From the NCBI GenBank assembly GCA_937871935.1, contig CALMQI010000418.1, forward strand, positions 1-43,516: a stretch of 43,516 nucleotides of DNA, in the 5' to 3' direction. Shown here piece after piece: positions 1 through 9,782 of this stretch. Source of the stretch: an uncultured Burkholderiales bacterium. Its GTDB lineage: Bacteria > Pseudomonadota > Gammaproteobacteria > Burkholderiales > Burkholderiaceae_C. The notes below the pieces were generated by a model, which was given only the letters and a program-made list of their open reading frames with translations, made no database searches and was not told the origin of the DNA. Every line of letters starts with the position of its first letter. The stretch's first letter is position 1. Both the position numbers and the translations under genes were made by a program.

Positions 1-787
1 GCAGGAACTCGCCCTTGGCCAGCCCGCCGAGGAACATCGCCTCGTCGACCTCGATCTTCCAGTTCATCAGCGTGCGGATCGCGCGCTCGTGTGCCGGCGC
101 ACTGCGCGCGGTGACGAGCGCGGTGCGGATGCGCATGTCGAGCGCCGGCGTGCGCTGCAGACGATGCAACGCCTCCAGCAGCGGCTTGAACGGGCCCGGC
201 GCCAGCGGCGTGGCCGAATGGGTGCTCTCGTGCGTCTGGAACGCGTCGAGCCCGTCGCGCTGGAACACTTGCTCGGCCTCGTCGGAGAACAGCACCGCGT
301 CGCCGTCGAAGGCGATGCGCACCTCGTTGGGGTGTGCATCGGACGCGCGTGCGCTGTGTGGGTAGACGCGCGCCGCGGGCACGTCGGCGGCGAGCGCCGA
401 GCGCACGTCGGCCTCGTTGGTCGACAGGAACAGGTGTGCCGACAGCGGCCGCAGGTAGCGCCACGGACTCTCGCCGCGGGTGAACACGCCGCGCTGGATC
501 GGCAATCCGAAGTGGCGCGCCGAGCGGAACACCCGCATGCCCGACACCGGGTCGTTGCGCGACAGGATCACGACCTCCACGCGCGGCCGCTCGACGTTGA
601 AGGCGAGCAGCTTGTTGACCAGCGAGAACGCGACGCCCGGTCGCGCCGGCTGCTCCAGCCGCTCGAGCTGCAGCTGCATGTAGGCGCGGTCGTCGCTCGC
701 CTCGAAGACGCGGTTCTCCTCTTCGAAATCGAACAAGGCGCGCGAGGAGATCGCAACGACGAGCTGGCCGGCCAGGGTGGCACCCAT
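1..787 (-). CDS. 5'-nucleotidase (PF06189 family), 3' end beyond window
   Basis: Translating the reverse complement from the ATG at 787 gives an uninterrupted frame of 262 codons that runs off the left edge, so the C-terminus is missing. The N-terminus reads LVVAISSRALFDFEEEN, followed by SRNDPVSGMRVFRS, FTRGESPWRYL, LFLSTNEADVR and VRIAFDGDAVLFSDEAE. Near the edge come TARSAPAHERAIRTL and FLGGLAKGEFL. This is the usual motif order of the PF06189 cytosolic 5'-nucleotidases, HAD-like phosphatases with a D-G-D-like site that dephosphorylate nucleoside monophosphates. The family is about 300 residues long, so only some 40 residues should be missing. It lies 44 bp downstream of the Lon-like ATPase gene on the same strand and may be co-transcribed with it. 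The family call is secure from the motifs; the exact substrate is not visible. Confidence 0.88.
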   Translation of the reverse strand, partial: MGATLAGQLVVAISSRALFDFEEENRVFEASDDRAYMQLQLERLEQPARPGVAFSLVNKLLAFNVERPRVEVVILSRNDPVSGMRVFRSARHFGLPIQRGVFTRGESPWRYLRPLSAHLFLSTNEADVRSALAADVPAARVYPHSARASDAHPNEVRIAFDGDAVLFSDEAEQVFQRDGLDAFQTHESTHSATPLAPGPFKPLLEALHRLQRTPALDMRIRTALVTARSAPAHERAIRTLMNWKIEVDEAMFLGGLAKGEFL

Positions 788-831
788 GGCCCGATGATAC
801 GGACACCTGCAGGCGCGCTGGCGGCGGGGCG

Positions 832-1830
832 CTACTGCACGAAGCCGATCGGCCGCCGCCGGCCCGACGGATCGGGCAGGTCGCGCAGCTCGATGCTGTG
901 GCGACCATCGAGCTTGGCGTTGCCGAAGGCGGCCATCCAGGCGCGGCGCATCTCGCGCGGCGCCAGCTCGGCCAGCTTGTCGAGCACAGGCAGCGGCGGC
1001 TCCGGGTCGAAGCGCTGGCCCCAGTCGTGGCTGTCGCGGATGCGGCTGTACAGGCGCTGCGCAATGCCGCGCGCGGCATCAGCATCGGGCGCCTCGACCT
1101 GGTAGACGTTCATCCGGTTGAGGATCGGCTCGGGGATCGAGCGCTCGTCGTTCGCGGTGGCCACCCAGATCACCTGGCTCGCGTCGATGGCGATCTCGGC
1201 GAATTCGTCGGTGAAGGCATGCGCGGTATCGATCTCGAGCAGGCTGTACAACGCGCCAAGCGGGTCGTAGGCATGCTCGCCGCTGGTCTTGTCGATCTCG
1301 TCGATCACCATCACCGGGTTGGCGTACTGGCCGTCGACCAGCGTCTCGAACACCTTGCCCGGACGCGCGCCCTTCCACTGCGACGAGGCGCCGCTGAGCA
1401 CCCAGCCGGCGGTGAGCGAACTCATCGACACGAAGCCCATGCCGGTGCCCAGCAGGCCGGCCAGCTGGCGCGCGAAGTGGGTCTTGCCCACGCCGGGCGG
1501 GCCCAGCAGCAGCGTCGGCGTGAGCTCGAGTGCGTCGCGGCTGTCCTCGCACAGCGCGAGCTGGCGCTTCACGTCGTCGAGCACGTCGGCGAAGTTGGGC
1601 ATTTCATCGTAGAGGTGCTCCATCGCCGGCAGGCCCGAGGGCTTGACCTGGAAGCGCTCGGGGCCCTTCTCGAGCATGCGCTCGTAGGTCGCGCGCAGCG
1701 ACTCGTGTTCCTTCGGCGGCAGCTTGGTCAGCCGCCGCTGCACATCGTCGCAGCGGTACACGCTGCGCATCTTGGCGATCGGTATTTGGCTGCGGCCTTG
1801 CAGCGGCACCAGATCGTGGGTGATGGCCAT
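832..1830 (-). CDS. Lon-like AAA+ ATPase without protease domain
   Basis: A 332-residue AAA+ protein. The ATG at 1830 is chosen because a GGAGGTG ribosome site lies just upstream; the frame stays open to 1917, but the extra N-terminal residues are Cys/Arg-rich and look untranslated. The first ~95 residues are charged and helical. Then come Walker A GPPGVGKT (110-117), Walker B VMVIDEID (173-180), a sensor-1 ATAN (N227) and an arginine finger in LNRM (R239). The segments DPLGALYSLLE, AFTDEF and IPEPILNRM closely resemble the ATPase module of Lon protease. Unlike Lon there is no ~300-residue N-domain and no S16 Ser-Lys peptidase domain. It could be a chaperone or remodelling ATPase; no substrate can be inferred. 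It is followed after 44 bp by the 5'-nucleotidase gene. Confidence 0.85.
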   Translation of the reverse strand: MAITHDLVPLQGRSQIPIAKMRSVYRCDDVQRRLTKLPPKEHESLRATYERMLEKGPERFQVKPSGLPAMEHLYDEMPNFADVLDDVKRQLALCEDSRDALELTPTLLLGPPGVGKTHFARQLAGLLGTGMGFVSMSSLTAGWVLSGASSQWKGARPGKVFETLVDGQYANPVMVIDEIDKTSGEHAYDPLGALYSLLEIDTAHAFTDEFAEIAIDASQVIWVATANDERSIPEPILNRMNVYQVEAPDADAARGIAQRLYSRIRDSHDWGQRFDPEPPLPVLDKLAELAPREMRRAWMAAFGNAKLDGRHSIELRDLPDPSGRRRPIGFVQ

Positions 1831-1998
1831 GACGCACCTCCGTGACGCACAAACGAACGCCCTGCGGTCATTCAAGCAAATGGCGCGCCCGGCGTCGCTG
1901 CAAATTGTGCCGGACATGTCACGCTATTTGTTGCACCACCGCGGCACTGCGTTCAATGCCCGCGATGCAACGCCCGCGGACAGGGGGTGGGCTGGACC

Positions 1999-3213
1999 CT
2001 AGCGCACCCAGGTGTTGAGCTGGATGATCGGCAGCAGCACGGCCAGCACGATCAGCATCACCACGCCGCCCATCGCGACGATCAGCAGCGGCTCGAGGAT
2101 GGTCGCCAGTGCCATCGCGCGGCGCTGCACCTCGCCGCTCAGTTGTGCCGCGGCGCGGGCCAGCATCTTGGGCAGGTCGCCGGTCTGCTCGCCCAGACGC
2201 GCGAACATCGCGAGCAGCCCCGGGAAACGCCGGCGGCCGGCCAGCGCCGAAGCGAGCGGCGCACCCTCGCGCACCTGCACCAGTGCATCCATCGCATCGG
2301 CGCGCAGCGCGCGATTGCCGAGCGTCTCGGCGGCGGCCTGCAAGGCCTTGAGGATCGGCACGCCGGCGCCGGCCAGCATGGCCAGCGTGCCGGCGAAGCG
2401 CGCCGCGTTGTAGCCGCGCGAGAGCCGACCCACCAGCGGCAGGCCGAGCCACATCGCGTCGAACCGTTCGCGGAACGCCTCGTTGCGCAGCGAGAAGGCC
2501 AGGCTGGCGCCGGCCGCGACGCAGCCCAGGGCGACCAGCCAGCCCCAGCTGCGCACGAAGGCGCTGATTGCCAGCATCGCGGTGGTCAGGAAGGGCAGCG
2601 CACGCTTGCTGCTGGCGAACACGCCGGCCACCTGGGGCACCACGTAGGTGACGAGGAAGATCACGATCACCAGCGCGATCACCGACACGATGGCCGGGTA
2701 CAGCGCGGCGCCGAGCAGTTTGGCCCGCAGCGCCTGGCGCTCCTCCAGGTCGTCGGCAAGGCGTTCGAGCACGGTGCCGAGCGCGCCGCTCTGCTCGCCG
2801 GCCGCGACCACAGCGCGAAAGACGTCGTCGAACTCGCGCGGCGCGCTGGCGAGCGCGCGCGCGAAGGTCGAACCGGCGTTGACTTCGGCGCGCAGGTGGG
2901 CCACCAGGTCGCGCTGCCGCGGCTCCTCGGCCTCTTCGGACAACGCCGTCAATGCGCGCTCGAGCGGCAGCCCCGCGGCCACCAGGCCGGCCAGCTGGCG
3001 CGTCCAGACCGCGAGCGACGTGGTGCTGAAGGTGCGCCGCGTGAAGCGGGCCTGCCGTCCGCCGTCGAGGCCCGCCGCGACGCCTTCGACGCCGATCGGC
3101 ACCAGCCCCTGCGCACGCAGCTGCGTGCGCACCGCGCGCGGGTTATCGCCTTCGAGCAGACCGGTGCGCGGCTTGCCCTGGGCGTCGATGGCCTCGAAGC
3201 GATAGGCGGGCAT
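1999..3213 (-). CDS. gspF: Type II secretion inner-membrane platform protein GspF
   Basis: A 404-residue GspF, normal length for the family. GspF is the polytopic platform protein that sits above the GspE motor and helps assemble the pseudopilus. The N-terminus (AYRFEAIDAQGK) and the two cytoplasmic GspF/PilC repeats, around residues 65-190 and 270-395, are recognisable. The first repeat contains WTRQLAGLVAAGLPLERAL and GEQSGALG, and the second repeats GEQTGDLPKML. Membrane segments are visible at about 171-193, 220-240 and 375-398. It is the last gene of the gsp run on this strand. It is separated from gspE by 164 bp holding a G+C-rich repeat, whereas most other genes of the cluster overlap. 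Confidence 0.95.
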   Translation of the reverse strand: MPAYRFEAIDAQGKPRTGLLEGDNPRAVRTQLRAQGLVPIGVEGVAAGLDGGRQARFTRRTFSTTSLAVWTRQLAGLVAAGLPLERALTALSEEAEEPRQRDLVAHLRAEVNAGSTFARALASAPREFDDVFRAVVAAGEQSGALGTVLERLADDLEERQALRAKLLGAALYPAIVSVIALVIVIFLVTYVVPQVAGVFASSKRALPFLTTAMLAISAFVRSWGWLVALGCVAAGASLAFSLRNEAFRERFDAMWLGLPLVGRLSRGYNAARFAGTLAMLAGAGVPILKALQAAAETLGNRALRADAMDALVQVREGAPLASALAGRRRFPGLLAMFARLGEQTGDLPKMLARAAAQLSGEVQRRAMALATILEPLLIVAMGGVVMLIVLAVLLPIIQLNTWVR

Positions 3214-3270
3214 GCTGTCTTGTCAGTGGCGCGCCGGTGCGGTCGCCACGCAAAGCACCGTGCGAGCCAG

Positions 3271-3376
3271 GTGGCCGCCGCGGAACCGGCTTCGCCGGGC
3301 CGCTGACGGCGCCCCCGGGGCCACCAAGTGGCCCGTTGCGGTCCACGGGGGGAGGCGCCGAGGGCACTTCGGGGGG
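3271..3376. repeat. G+C-rich intergenic repeat element between gspE and gspF
   Basis: The 164-bp gspE-gspF gap holds a run of nested inverted repeats. GTGGCC (3271-3276) pairs with GGCCAC (3317-3322). A small hairpin CCGG-CTTCG-CCGG lies near 3286-3298, and short palindromes surround GGCGCC at 3309 and 3354. The wording, with an AACCGGCTTCGCCGGGCC core followed by GGGGGGAGGCGCCGAGGG, resembles intergenic repeats that I recall from Rubrivivax/Leptothrix-type genomes. That part is memory, not a search. Within a transcript it could form stable stems and lower gspF expression relative to gspE. Confidence 0.5.
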
Positions 3377-3377
3377 A

Positions 3378-4799
3378 TCATTCTCTAGTCACTCGCAGCA
3401 CTTCCTCGGGCGATGTGATGCCTTCGTCGACCAGACGCTGGCCGTCCTCGCGCATCGGCTTCAGGCCATTGGCCTCGGCGGCGACGAACAGCTGGCTCTC
3501 GGCGGCGCGGTTGTGGATCAGCGCACGCAGTTTGTCGTCGACTTCCATCAGCTCGTAGACGCCGGTTCGGCCCTTGTAGCCGGTCTGGCCGCACTCGGCG
3601 CAGCCCACCGGATGCCAGCGCCCGGCGCCGTCCTGCTTCTTGCAGTGCGGGCACAGCTTGCGCACCAGGCGCTGCGCCAGCACGCCCAGCAGCGAACTGC
3701 TCAGCAGATAGGGTTCGACGCCCATGTCGATCAGCCGCGTCACGCTCGACGGTGCATCGTTGGTGTGCAACGTGGCCAGCACCAGATGGCCGGTCAGCGA
3801 GGCCTGGATCGCGATCTGCGCGGTCTCGTAGTCGCGGATCTCGCCGATCATGATCACGTCCGGGTCCTGGCGCAGGATCGCGCGCAGGGCCTTCGCGAAC
3901 GTGAGCTCGATGCGCGGGTTCACCTGCGTCTGGCCGATGCCGGGCAGCTCGTACTCGACCGGGTCTTCCACCGTCAGGATGTTGGTCGTGCCGGTGGGCA
4001 GCCGTGCCAGCGACGCGTACAGCGTGGTCGTCTTGCCCGAGCCGGTGGGACCGGTGACGAGCACGATGCCGTGAGGCTGCTCGATGAGCCGGGCGAAGCG
4101 GTTCAGCGAGTCACCGCTCATGCCCAGGCTCTCGAGCGAGAAACGGGCGTCGGACTTGTCGAGCAATCTCAGCACGGCACGTTCGCCATGCGCCGATGGC
4201 AGCGTGGACACCCGTACGTCGACCGCGCGGCCGCCGATGCGCAGCGAGATGCGGCCGTCCTGCGGCAGGCGCTTCTCGGCGATGTCGAGCTCGGCCATGA
4301 TCTTCAGGCGACTGATCAGCGCGGCATGCAGCGCCTTGTTGGGCTGCACCACTTCGCGCAGCGTGCCGTCGACGCGGAAGCGCACCGCCGAGCTGCGCTC
4401 GTAGGGCTCGATGTGGATGTCGCTGGCGCCGTCCTTGGCGGCCTGCGTCAGCAGGGCATTGAGCATGCGGATGATCGGCGCGTCGTCGGCAGCTTCGAGC
4501 AGGTCTTCCACGGCGGGCAGTTCCTGCATCAGGCGCGAGAGATCCACCGCGCTCTCGACCTCGCCGACCACTGCCGCGGCGCTCGACTCGCCGCCCGCGT
4601 AGGCGGCGGCGATGCGCTGCGTCAGCGTGGTGACGGCCTCGCGCTCGAAGCTCGTCACGTCGAACAGGCGCACCACCTCCGACAACGCGCTGGCGCTCGA
4701 GTTGTCGGTGGCCCACAGCACGCGTTGCGTGCCGTCGTCCTCGAGCAGCAGTGTGTTCGCCTTGGCGAACGCGTAGGGCAGCGGGTGCCGGGCGGCCAT
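3378..4799 (-). CDS. gspE: Type II secretion ATPase GspE
   Basis: A 473-residue secretion ATPase that powers pseudopilus assembly from the cytoplasmic face. The ATG at 4799 ([15 protein letters not shown]) lies 11 bp after the gspD stop. The reading frame stays open far upstream through gspD by chance, so length alone would give a wrong start. Visible features are the N1/N2 domain (to ~230), Walker A GPTGSGKT (250-257), the Asp box around [10 protein letters not shown] (276-285), Walker B VIMIGE (315-320) and the His box [12 protein letters not shown] (337-348). The tetracysteine zinc module is C383, C386, C400 and C403. All motifs expected of an active GspE/PulE ATPase are intact. Confidence 0.96.
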   Translation of the reverse strand: MAARHPLPYAFAKANTLLLEDDGTQRVLWATDNSSASALSEVVRLFDVTSFEREAVTTLTQRIAAAYAGGESSAAAVVGEVESAVDLSRLMQELPAVEDLLEAADDAPIIRMLNALLTQAAKDGASDIHIEPYERSSAVRFRVDGTLREVVQPNKALHAALISRLKIMAELDIAEKRLPQDGRISLRIGGRAVDVRVSTLPSAHGERAVLRLLDKSDARFSLESLGMSGDSLNRFARLIEQPHGIVLVTGPTGSGKTTTLYASLARLPTGTTNILTVEDPVEYELPGIGQTQVNPRIELTFAKALRAILRQDPDVIMIGEIRDYETAQIAIQASLTGHLVLATLHTNDAPSSVTRLIDMGVEPYLLSSSLLGVLAQRLVRKLCPHCKKQDGAGRWHPVGCAECGQTGYKGRTGVYELMEVDDKLRALIHNRAAESQLFVAAEANGLKPMREDGQRLVDEGITSPEEVLRVTRE

Positions 4800-4810
4800 C
4801 GTCGCGCCGC

Positions 4811-7021
4811 TCAGTTGCGCGGGTCCGACGTCGCCGGCGGCGGTGGCGGCGGGTCGAGCGGCGCAGAGGCTGCCGATGGCGCGCGCTGCGGCGGGATCAC
4901 CGGCGACTCGTTGATCGGCAGCAGGGTGCTCGAGGCCGGCTGCGCGTCCTTCTGCCGGGCGCGGATGATGTCGTAGCGGTCCAGCGAGAGCTTGTTGGCG
5001 CTCTCGGCGTCGCGCAGCACCACCGGGCGCAGGAACACCATCAGGTTGGTGCGCGTGCGCGTGCGGCTCTCGCTGCGGAACAGCCCGCCGAGGATCGGAA
5101 TGTCGCCGAGCAGGGGCACCTTGGATTTCTTGTCGGTGAAGCGGTCCTCGATCAGGCCGCCGAGTACCAGGATCGCGCCATCGTCGACGACCACGGTCGA
5201 TTCGATCGAGCGCTTGTCGGTCGACGGGCCGGCGTTCGAGGTGCCGGGCGCCACCTTGTCGCTGACGCTGGACGACTCCTGGAAGATCGTCATGCGCACG
5301 GTGCCGCCTTCGCCAACCTGCGGCTTGATGCGCAGCGTGATGCCGACGTCCTTGCGCTCGATGGTCTGGAACGGGCTCGACGTGGAGGTGCCGGTGTTGG
5401 TGAACTGGCCGGTGATGAACGGCACGTTGCTGCCGACGATGATCTTGGCCTCTTCGTTGTCGAGCGTGATGAGATTCGGCGTCGACACGATGTTGGTGTT
5501 GCTCTGACTCTGCAGGATGCGAGCGATCGCGGCCAGCGCGTAGGTGCCGCCGTAGTTCTTGAGCAGGCCGATGTTCAGCCCTTCGCCCGGCTTGGTGGCG
5601 GTGCCGGCGCCGGCCAGCGTGGTGGTGAGGTCGATGATGCTGGGTCCACCGACGGAACTGTTGGTGCCGGCGAAGGCGCCGTAGCGGTCGCCGTTCTGCC
5701 CGATCAGCCCCTGCCACTGGAAGCCGAAGTCGGCTGCGTTGTCGCCCGATACCTCGACGATCAGGCTCTCGATGTAGACCTGGGCACGGCGCGAATCGAG
5801 CTGCTCGATCATCGCGCGCACCTGGCGGTACAGCGGCTCGGGGGCCGTGATGATCAGCGAGTTGGTCGACGGGTCGGCCTGGATGAAGCCGCCGGTCGAT
5901 GGTTGCGCCGACGCGGCGACGGGCGTCGCCGCCGGCGAGGCGGCGGTACCCGCCACGCCCTGTGGCTGCTGCGGCGCAAGGGGTTGCTGTCCCGTGGAGG
6001 ATGCGCCGCCGCCGGGGCTGGCGAAGGCTGCCCGCAGCACGGTGGCGAGCTTGGTCGAGTCGGCATTCTTCAGGTGCACGACCCAGATGTTGCCGTTGGC
6101 CGCCGGCCCCTCGCTCGGCCGGTCGAGCCGGTCGATCAGCGCGCGTAAGGTGGCCATGCGTGCCGGATTGGCTGCGCGCACGATGAGCGCGTTGGCGCGT
6201 GGATCGACCATCACCGCAAACGCACCGGCTGCCGCTGCGCCCGGCGGCGCCGCGCCGGCCGTGGCCCCGTCGCCCAGGCGCTGGATCATGGTGGCCATGT
6301 CGCTGGCCACGCCATGCTTGATCGGGATGACCTCGACGTCGGTGGCCGACGGCTGGTCGAGTGCCGCGACGATCTTGCCGATGCGCTGCAGGTTGTCGGC
6401 GTAGTCGGTAATGACCAGCGTGTTGTTGCCGGGGTTGGCGTTGATCGTGTTGTTCGGGCTGATCAGCGGCCGCAGGATCGCCACCAGGTTGTTCGGGTTC
6501 TCGTGGTTGAGCTTGAAGATCTGCGTCAGCACCTGGTCGCCGCGTGTCGTGCCCGGCCCGACCGACACGGTGCCGGTCTGCAGCTTGGCGTCGGCCTCCG
6601 GCACCACCTTGAGCAGGCCCGCGCTGTCGACCAGCGCGAAGCCCAGGCCGCGCAATGCCGCCAGGTAGTTGAGGTAGGCTTCTCGCACCGTCAGCGGCTG
6701 TTCGCTGTAGACGGTGATGGTGCCCTTGACGCGCGGATCGACCAGGATCTGCCGGTCGATCATCACCGCGATCGCGCGGGTGACGGCCTCGATGTCGGCA
6801 TTGACGAAGTTGACCGTGATCGGCGTACTCGACTTCAGGGCCGGGCTCTGGCCCTGCGCACCGGCAGGACGGGGCGTCGCGCGCGGCGCCGAGGCGCCGG
6901 TCTGCGCGAAGGTGGACGTTGCGACGAAGGCCAGCGCAAGGGCGAAGAAGAGCGGTCGCTGCAACCGGGGTCGTCGATTGAAGGGGCCTGCTGCGAGGCA
7001 ACCGCGTAGTTCCATGGTCAT
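4811..7021 (-). CDS. gspD: Type II secretion outer-membrane secretin GspD
   Basis: A 736-residue secretin that forms the outer-membrane channel of the type II system. The ATG at 7021 overlaps the gspN stop as ATGA; a second ATG two codons later is also possible. A signal peptide with hydrophobic core [12 protein letters not shown] ends near TFAQ (residue 40). Then come the N0 domain (from ~55, with [15 protein letters not shown]), three N1-N3 (KH-like) repeats, and a Gln/Pro/Ala-rich loop near 335-375 inside the last of them. The C-terminal secretin domain carries [24 protein letters not shown]-like and [14 protein letters not shown] signatures. The tail is proline-rich (residues ~710-736). 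No pilotin gene is visible nearby. Confidence 0.96.
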   Translation of the reverse strand: MTMELRGCLAAGPFNRRPRLQRPLFFALALAFVATSTFAQTGASAPRATPRPAGAQGQSPALKSSTPITVNFVNADIEAVTRAIAVMIDRQILVDPRVKGTITVYSEQPLTVREAYLNYLAALRGLGFALVDSAGLLKVVPEADAKLQTGTVSVGPGTTRGDQVLTQIFKLNHENPNNLVAILRPLISPNNTINANPGNNTLVITDYADNLQRIGKIVAALDQPSATDVEVIPIKHGVASDMATMIQRLGDGATAGAAPPGAAAAGAFAVMVDPRANALIVRAANPARMATLRALIDRLDRPSEGPAANGNIWVVHLKNADSTKLATVLRAAFASPGGGASSTGQQPLAPQQPQGVAGTAASPAATPVAASAQPSTGGFIQADPSTNSLIITAPEPLYRQVRAMIEQLDSRRAQVYIESLIVEVSGDNAADFGFQWQGLIGQNGDRYGAFAGTNSSVGGPSIIDLTTTLAGAGTATKPGEGLNIGLLKNYGGTYALAAIARILQSQSNTNIVSTPNLITLDNEEAKIIVGSNVPFITGQFTNTGTSTSSPFQTIERKDVGITLRIKPQVGEGGTVRMTIFQESSSVSDKVAPGTSNAGPSTDKRSIESTVVVDDGAILVLGGLIEDRFTDKKSKVPLLGDIPILGGLFRSESRTRTRTNLMVFLRPVVLRDAESANKLSLDRYDIIRARQKDAQPASSTLLPINESPVIPPQRAPSAASAPLDPPPPPPATSDPRN

Positions 7022-7914
7022 CCGATCGATATGACCGAAGCGGCGCCTTGCCGTCGGCCGATGATGTTGAGCAGATTGTTCAGCGCGGCTTCCTGGCCTT
7101 CGGCCGCGCTGGCCTCACCACGGAAGCGCAGCTTCGGTCCCGCCCATTGTCCGCTGCCGGTCAGGCGCAATGCACCCTCGAGCGTGTCGAGCGACAAGGT
7201 CGCGGTCTCGCCGGTGGCGGCACCGCCACGCAGGCTGAGACGGTAGCTGCCGAGCGTGTCGAGCGTCGACAGGCGCGACGACACGCCCAGCAGGTCGACG
7301 TCGGCACCGCCCACGAGGCGCCAGCGGCCCTGCGCCGACTCGAGCGTGAGGCCGCTGGTGGTCAGGCGCAGCGCACCGCCGAGCTGCATGGTGTTGAACG
7401 GCGTGCCCAGGCCCATCAGCCAGGCGGCGGGCCACTGGCCGAGCGCCTGGGTCTGGCCCGGCACGACGATCGTGTAGCGGCCCAGGCCGGGCTTGAACTG
7501 CACGAGCACGTCGCGCTCCAGGCAGCAGGCCTGGCGCAGGCGCAGGTCGACGCGATTCCAGCTCGGCCGCAGCTGCCAGTGCAAGCGGCCCGGCAGGGCC
7601 GATGCGTCGCGACTGCCGGGGCCGCCGGTGAGCACCAGTTGCGCGCTGCCCGACCAGATGCTGCCCTGCGTGTCGGCGAGCTGCAGGCGCTGGCCGCTGG
7701 CGGCCGACGCGGCGCTGGCCAGCCAGCTGGCCGGTGCGAACAGCACCAGACCGGCGAACGCGCCGACGATGGCGCCCCAGGTGGACCAGCGCCGCGATGC
7801 GTTGCGAGCGCGCTGCCAGGCCAGTTCGGCGAAGGTGGAATTGGCGAAGCCGCTGGGCCCGATGCGTGACAGGCTCGGGCGGCGGCGGAACCAGCTGGGC
7901 CAGTGCAGTTGCAT
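7018..7914 (-). CDS. gspN: Type II secretion protein GspN
   Basis: A 298-residue GspN-family protein. The ATG at 7914 ([14 protein letters not shown]) overlaps the gspM stop as ATGA, and the gene's own stop overlaps the gspD start in the same way. A single membrane anchor lies at about residues 42-65 ([17 protein letters not shown]). It is followed by a periplasmic domain rich in beta-strand-like segments, such as [24 protein letters not shown] and [11 protein letters not shown] pair of Cys (CC) sits in the middle of that domain. GspN is an accessory T2SS component found in only some systems, and its exact role is not settled. The assignment rests on the motifs plus position between gspM and gspD. 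Confidence 0.88.
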   Translation of the reverse strand: MQLHWPSWFRRRPSLSRIGPSGFANSTFAELAWQRARNASRRWSTWGAIVGAFAGLVLFAPASWLASAASAASGQRLQLADTQGSIWSGSAQLVLTGGPGSRDASALPGRLHWQLRPSWNRVDLRLRQACCLERDVLVQFKPGLGRYTIVVPGQTQALGQWPAAWLMGLGTPFNTMQLGGALRLTTSGLTLESAQGRWRLVGGADVDLLGVSSRLSTLDTLGSYRLSLRGGAATGETATLSLDTLEGALRLTGSGQWAGPKLRFRGEASAAEGQEAALNNLLNIIGRRQGAASVISIG

Positions 7915-8426
7915 CAGATGGATCCGAGGTTGAGCACCAGGGTGCCATTGAAGCCCGTGGCGGCGCGTGTCAATTGCGCCTCGACCGGCCTCGCACGCGC
8001 CGCGCTGCGCGCTTCGATCAGCAACGCGCGCACCTGCTCGGGACTCGCGCCCTGGAAGGTGACGAGCGCGCGGTCGCCCTGCAACGTGAGACGCACCTTG
8101 TCGCCGTGGCGCTCGGCGGCGGCTTTCATGGCGACGCCCGCCTGTGCCGCGGCGATCGGCGTGGTGTTGCGCAGCTCGCGCACCTCGGCGGCCATCGTGC
8201 GCATCTGCAGCAGCTGGGCGTCGAGCCATTCGATCTGCGCTGGCGCCTGGACCAGCGTCCGCCACGCCGGCGCGATGGCCACGGTCCACAGCACGAACGC
8301 GCCCACGACGGCCGCCATCACGCCGATCAGCGTGCGGTCGCGCGCAGAACGCGCGCGCCAGGTCTCGCCGGCGCGCTGCCTGAAGGCCTGGACCTGGGAA
8401 CCGAGCGCTTCGACCTGGGCGTTCAC
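7914..8426 (-). CDS. gspM: Type II secretion protein GspM
   Basis: A 170-residue inner-membrane protein of the GspM family. It has a short cytoplasmic N-terminus, one membrane helix at about 35-52 (GVMAAVVGAFVLWTVAIAP) and a periplasmic ferredoxin-like domain. GspM partners with GspL in the platform that couples the GspE ATPase to pseudopilus growth. Start and stop each overlap the adjacent gsp gene by four bases, which implies translational coupling in the order L-M-N. Sequence conservation in this family is low, so size, topology and position carry most of the weight. Confidence 0.9.
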   Translation of the reverse strand: MNAQVEALGSQVQAFRQRAGETWRARSARDRTLIGVMAAVVGAFVLWTVAIAPAWRTLVQAPAQIEWLDAQLLQMRTMAAEVRELRNTTPIAAAQAGVAMKAAAERHGDKVRLTLQGDRALVTFQGASPEQVRALLIEARSAARARPVEAQLTRAATGFNGTLVLNLGSI

Positions 8427-9670
8427 AGCGGGCTCCTCGGGCCGTCGGCACGCGACAGCGTCAGGCGGCCCTCGGCGGATTCGACCGCCCAGCCGGCCGA
8501 CCGCAGGCGGGCGCGAAAGCGCTCGACCTGATCACCGCTCCAGCCGGCGACTGCCAGCGTGAGCCGGCTGCCTTCGAAGCGCAGCGATTGCGCCGGTGCC
8601 TGACCATCGGGCCAGGCGAGGGTGGCCATCGCCAGCGCCGACTCGAGATCGGCGTCGCCGACGCGGCCGGCCGCCGCTCGCAGGTTGTCGGTGGCGCGGC
8701 GCATCTGCAACGGCGCGTCGACGATGGTGCCGATCGCCGGGTGGCTGGCCTTCACCAGCGCCACCATGGCCGCCTTCTTGTCCTCGATCTGGCTGCGCTG
8801 GTACCACGCCCACAGGTTCATCCCGAGCAGTTGCAGCACCACTAGGCTGAGCAGCCCTACGCGGACGGGGCGCCATGCTGGGGTGAGCACTCGCTTCCAT
8901 GTGTTGCGAAGCAGGCGCGAGCCGCGGGCTCGCGCGGCGAGATCGAACTGGCGCAGATTCCACAGCGAGCGCACCGCCTGCAGCGCATGCTCGGCTTCCG
9001 ACAGCACGGCCACGGGTGCGCCGAGCCAGCGCTCGGCCTGCGCCGCCACCGCGGGCGAAGCGCTCCAGCGCACACCCTGGCGCGCCCAGACCGGCAGTTG
9101 CTCACGCACCAACGTGCCGGCCATGCGCACGCAACGCACGCCGTCGTTGTCGCCGAATGCGACCCAGGTCTGTGCACTGCTGCCGTCGGCCGCATCCGAG
9201 GCGGTGAAGAAATGGCCCTGCGCCAGATCGCCGGGCCAGACCGCCGGCACGACGCGCTCGACGAAGGCTCCAGCTTTCTCCAGCGCAGCCAGATGGCCGG
9301 CGAGCCACTGCCGGTGCAGGGCGGCGACCCAGGTCGGCGCCCCGGCGGCCGCGCCGGGCGCTACGGCCAGGTGCACCGACGACATCTCGTCGAGCAACTG
9401 CTCCTCGAGCACTCCGGTCAGGGCGGCGCGCAGCTTGGCGCTGGGCGCGCGAGGCAAGTTGACACGATGCCAGCTGACGTCGGTGGGGCTGAGCCAGGCG
9501 ATGACCGTATCTGCCTTTGGCAGCAGTGCGGCCGTGGCGCGTCCCTGGCGGGCGACGCCAAGACCATCGGCACTCAGGACGAAGGGGTACTCCGGCGCGG
9601 CCTCGCTGCGCTCGGCACCGGCTACGCCGGTGCGCTCGCGCGACGGCAGAAGAACGACCAGGATCGACAT
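8423..9670 (-). CDS. gspL: Type II secretion protein GspL
   Basis: A 415-residue GspL. The cytoplasmic half (1-255) has the actin-like fold signatures of the family, including VIAWLSPTDVSWHRVNLP and WVAALHRQWL. A membrane helix follows at about 263-282 (GLLSLVVLQLLGMNLWAWY), then a periplasmic ferredoxin-like domain ending in LTLSRADGPRSPL. GspL binds GspE on the cytoplasmic side and GspM in the membrane. The start lies 112 bp from the end of gspK, one of the few real gaps in this cluster. No convincing promoter or terminator is visible in that gap. Confidence 0.9.
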   Translation of the reverse strand: MSILVVLLPSRERTGVAGAERSEAAPEYPFVLSADGLGVARQGRATAALLPKADTVIAWLSPTDVSWHRVNLPRAPSAKLRAALTGVLEEQLLDEMSSVHLAVAPGAAAGAPTWVAALHRQWLAGHLAALEKAGAFVERVVPAVWPGDLAQGHFFTASDAADGSSAQTWVAFGDNDGVRCVRMAGTLVREQLPVWARQGVRWSASPAVAAQAERWLGAPVAVLSEAEHALQAVRSLWNLRQFDLAARARGSRLLRNTWKRVLTPAWRPVRVGLLSLVVLQLLGMNLWAWYQRSQIEDKKAAMVALVKASHPAIGTIVDAPLQMRRATDNLRAAAGRVGDADLESALAMATLAWPDGQAPAQSLRFEGSRLTLAVAGWSGDQVERFRARLRSAGWAVESAEGRLTLSRADGPRSPL

Positions 9671-9782
9671 GAATCGAAAAAGGCTACCCGCTTTGAGAGG
9701 GTGTCACAAGAGGAATGCCAGAAAGATCAACACGTTGCGCGAGAAAGTTGTAGCGATCCACGACGGTGGGCAGCCCGCGATG

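Noticed and set aside
3378-7001. A single 1207-codon minus-strand frame spanning gspE and most of gspD, looking like a fusion protein
   Set aside because: Residues upstream of position 4799 are an Arg/Pro/Gln-rich out-of-frame reading of gspD. The real gspD frame is intact, with signal peptide and secretin domain, and gspE has its own ATG 11 bp after the gspD stop.
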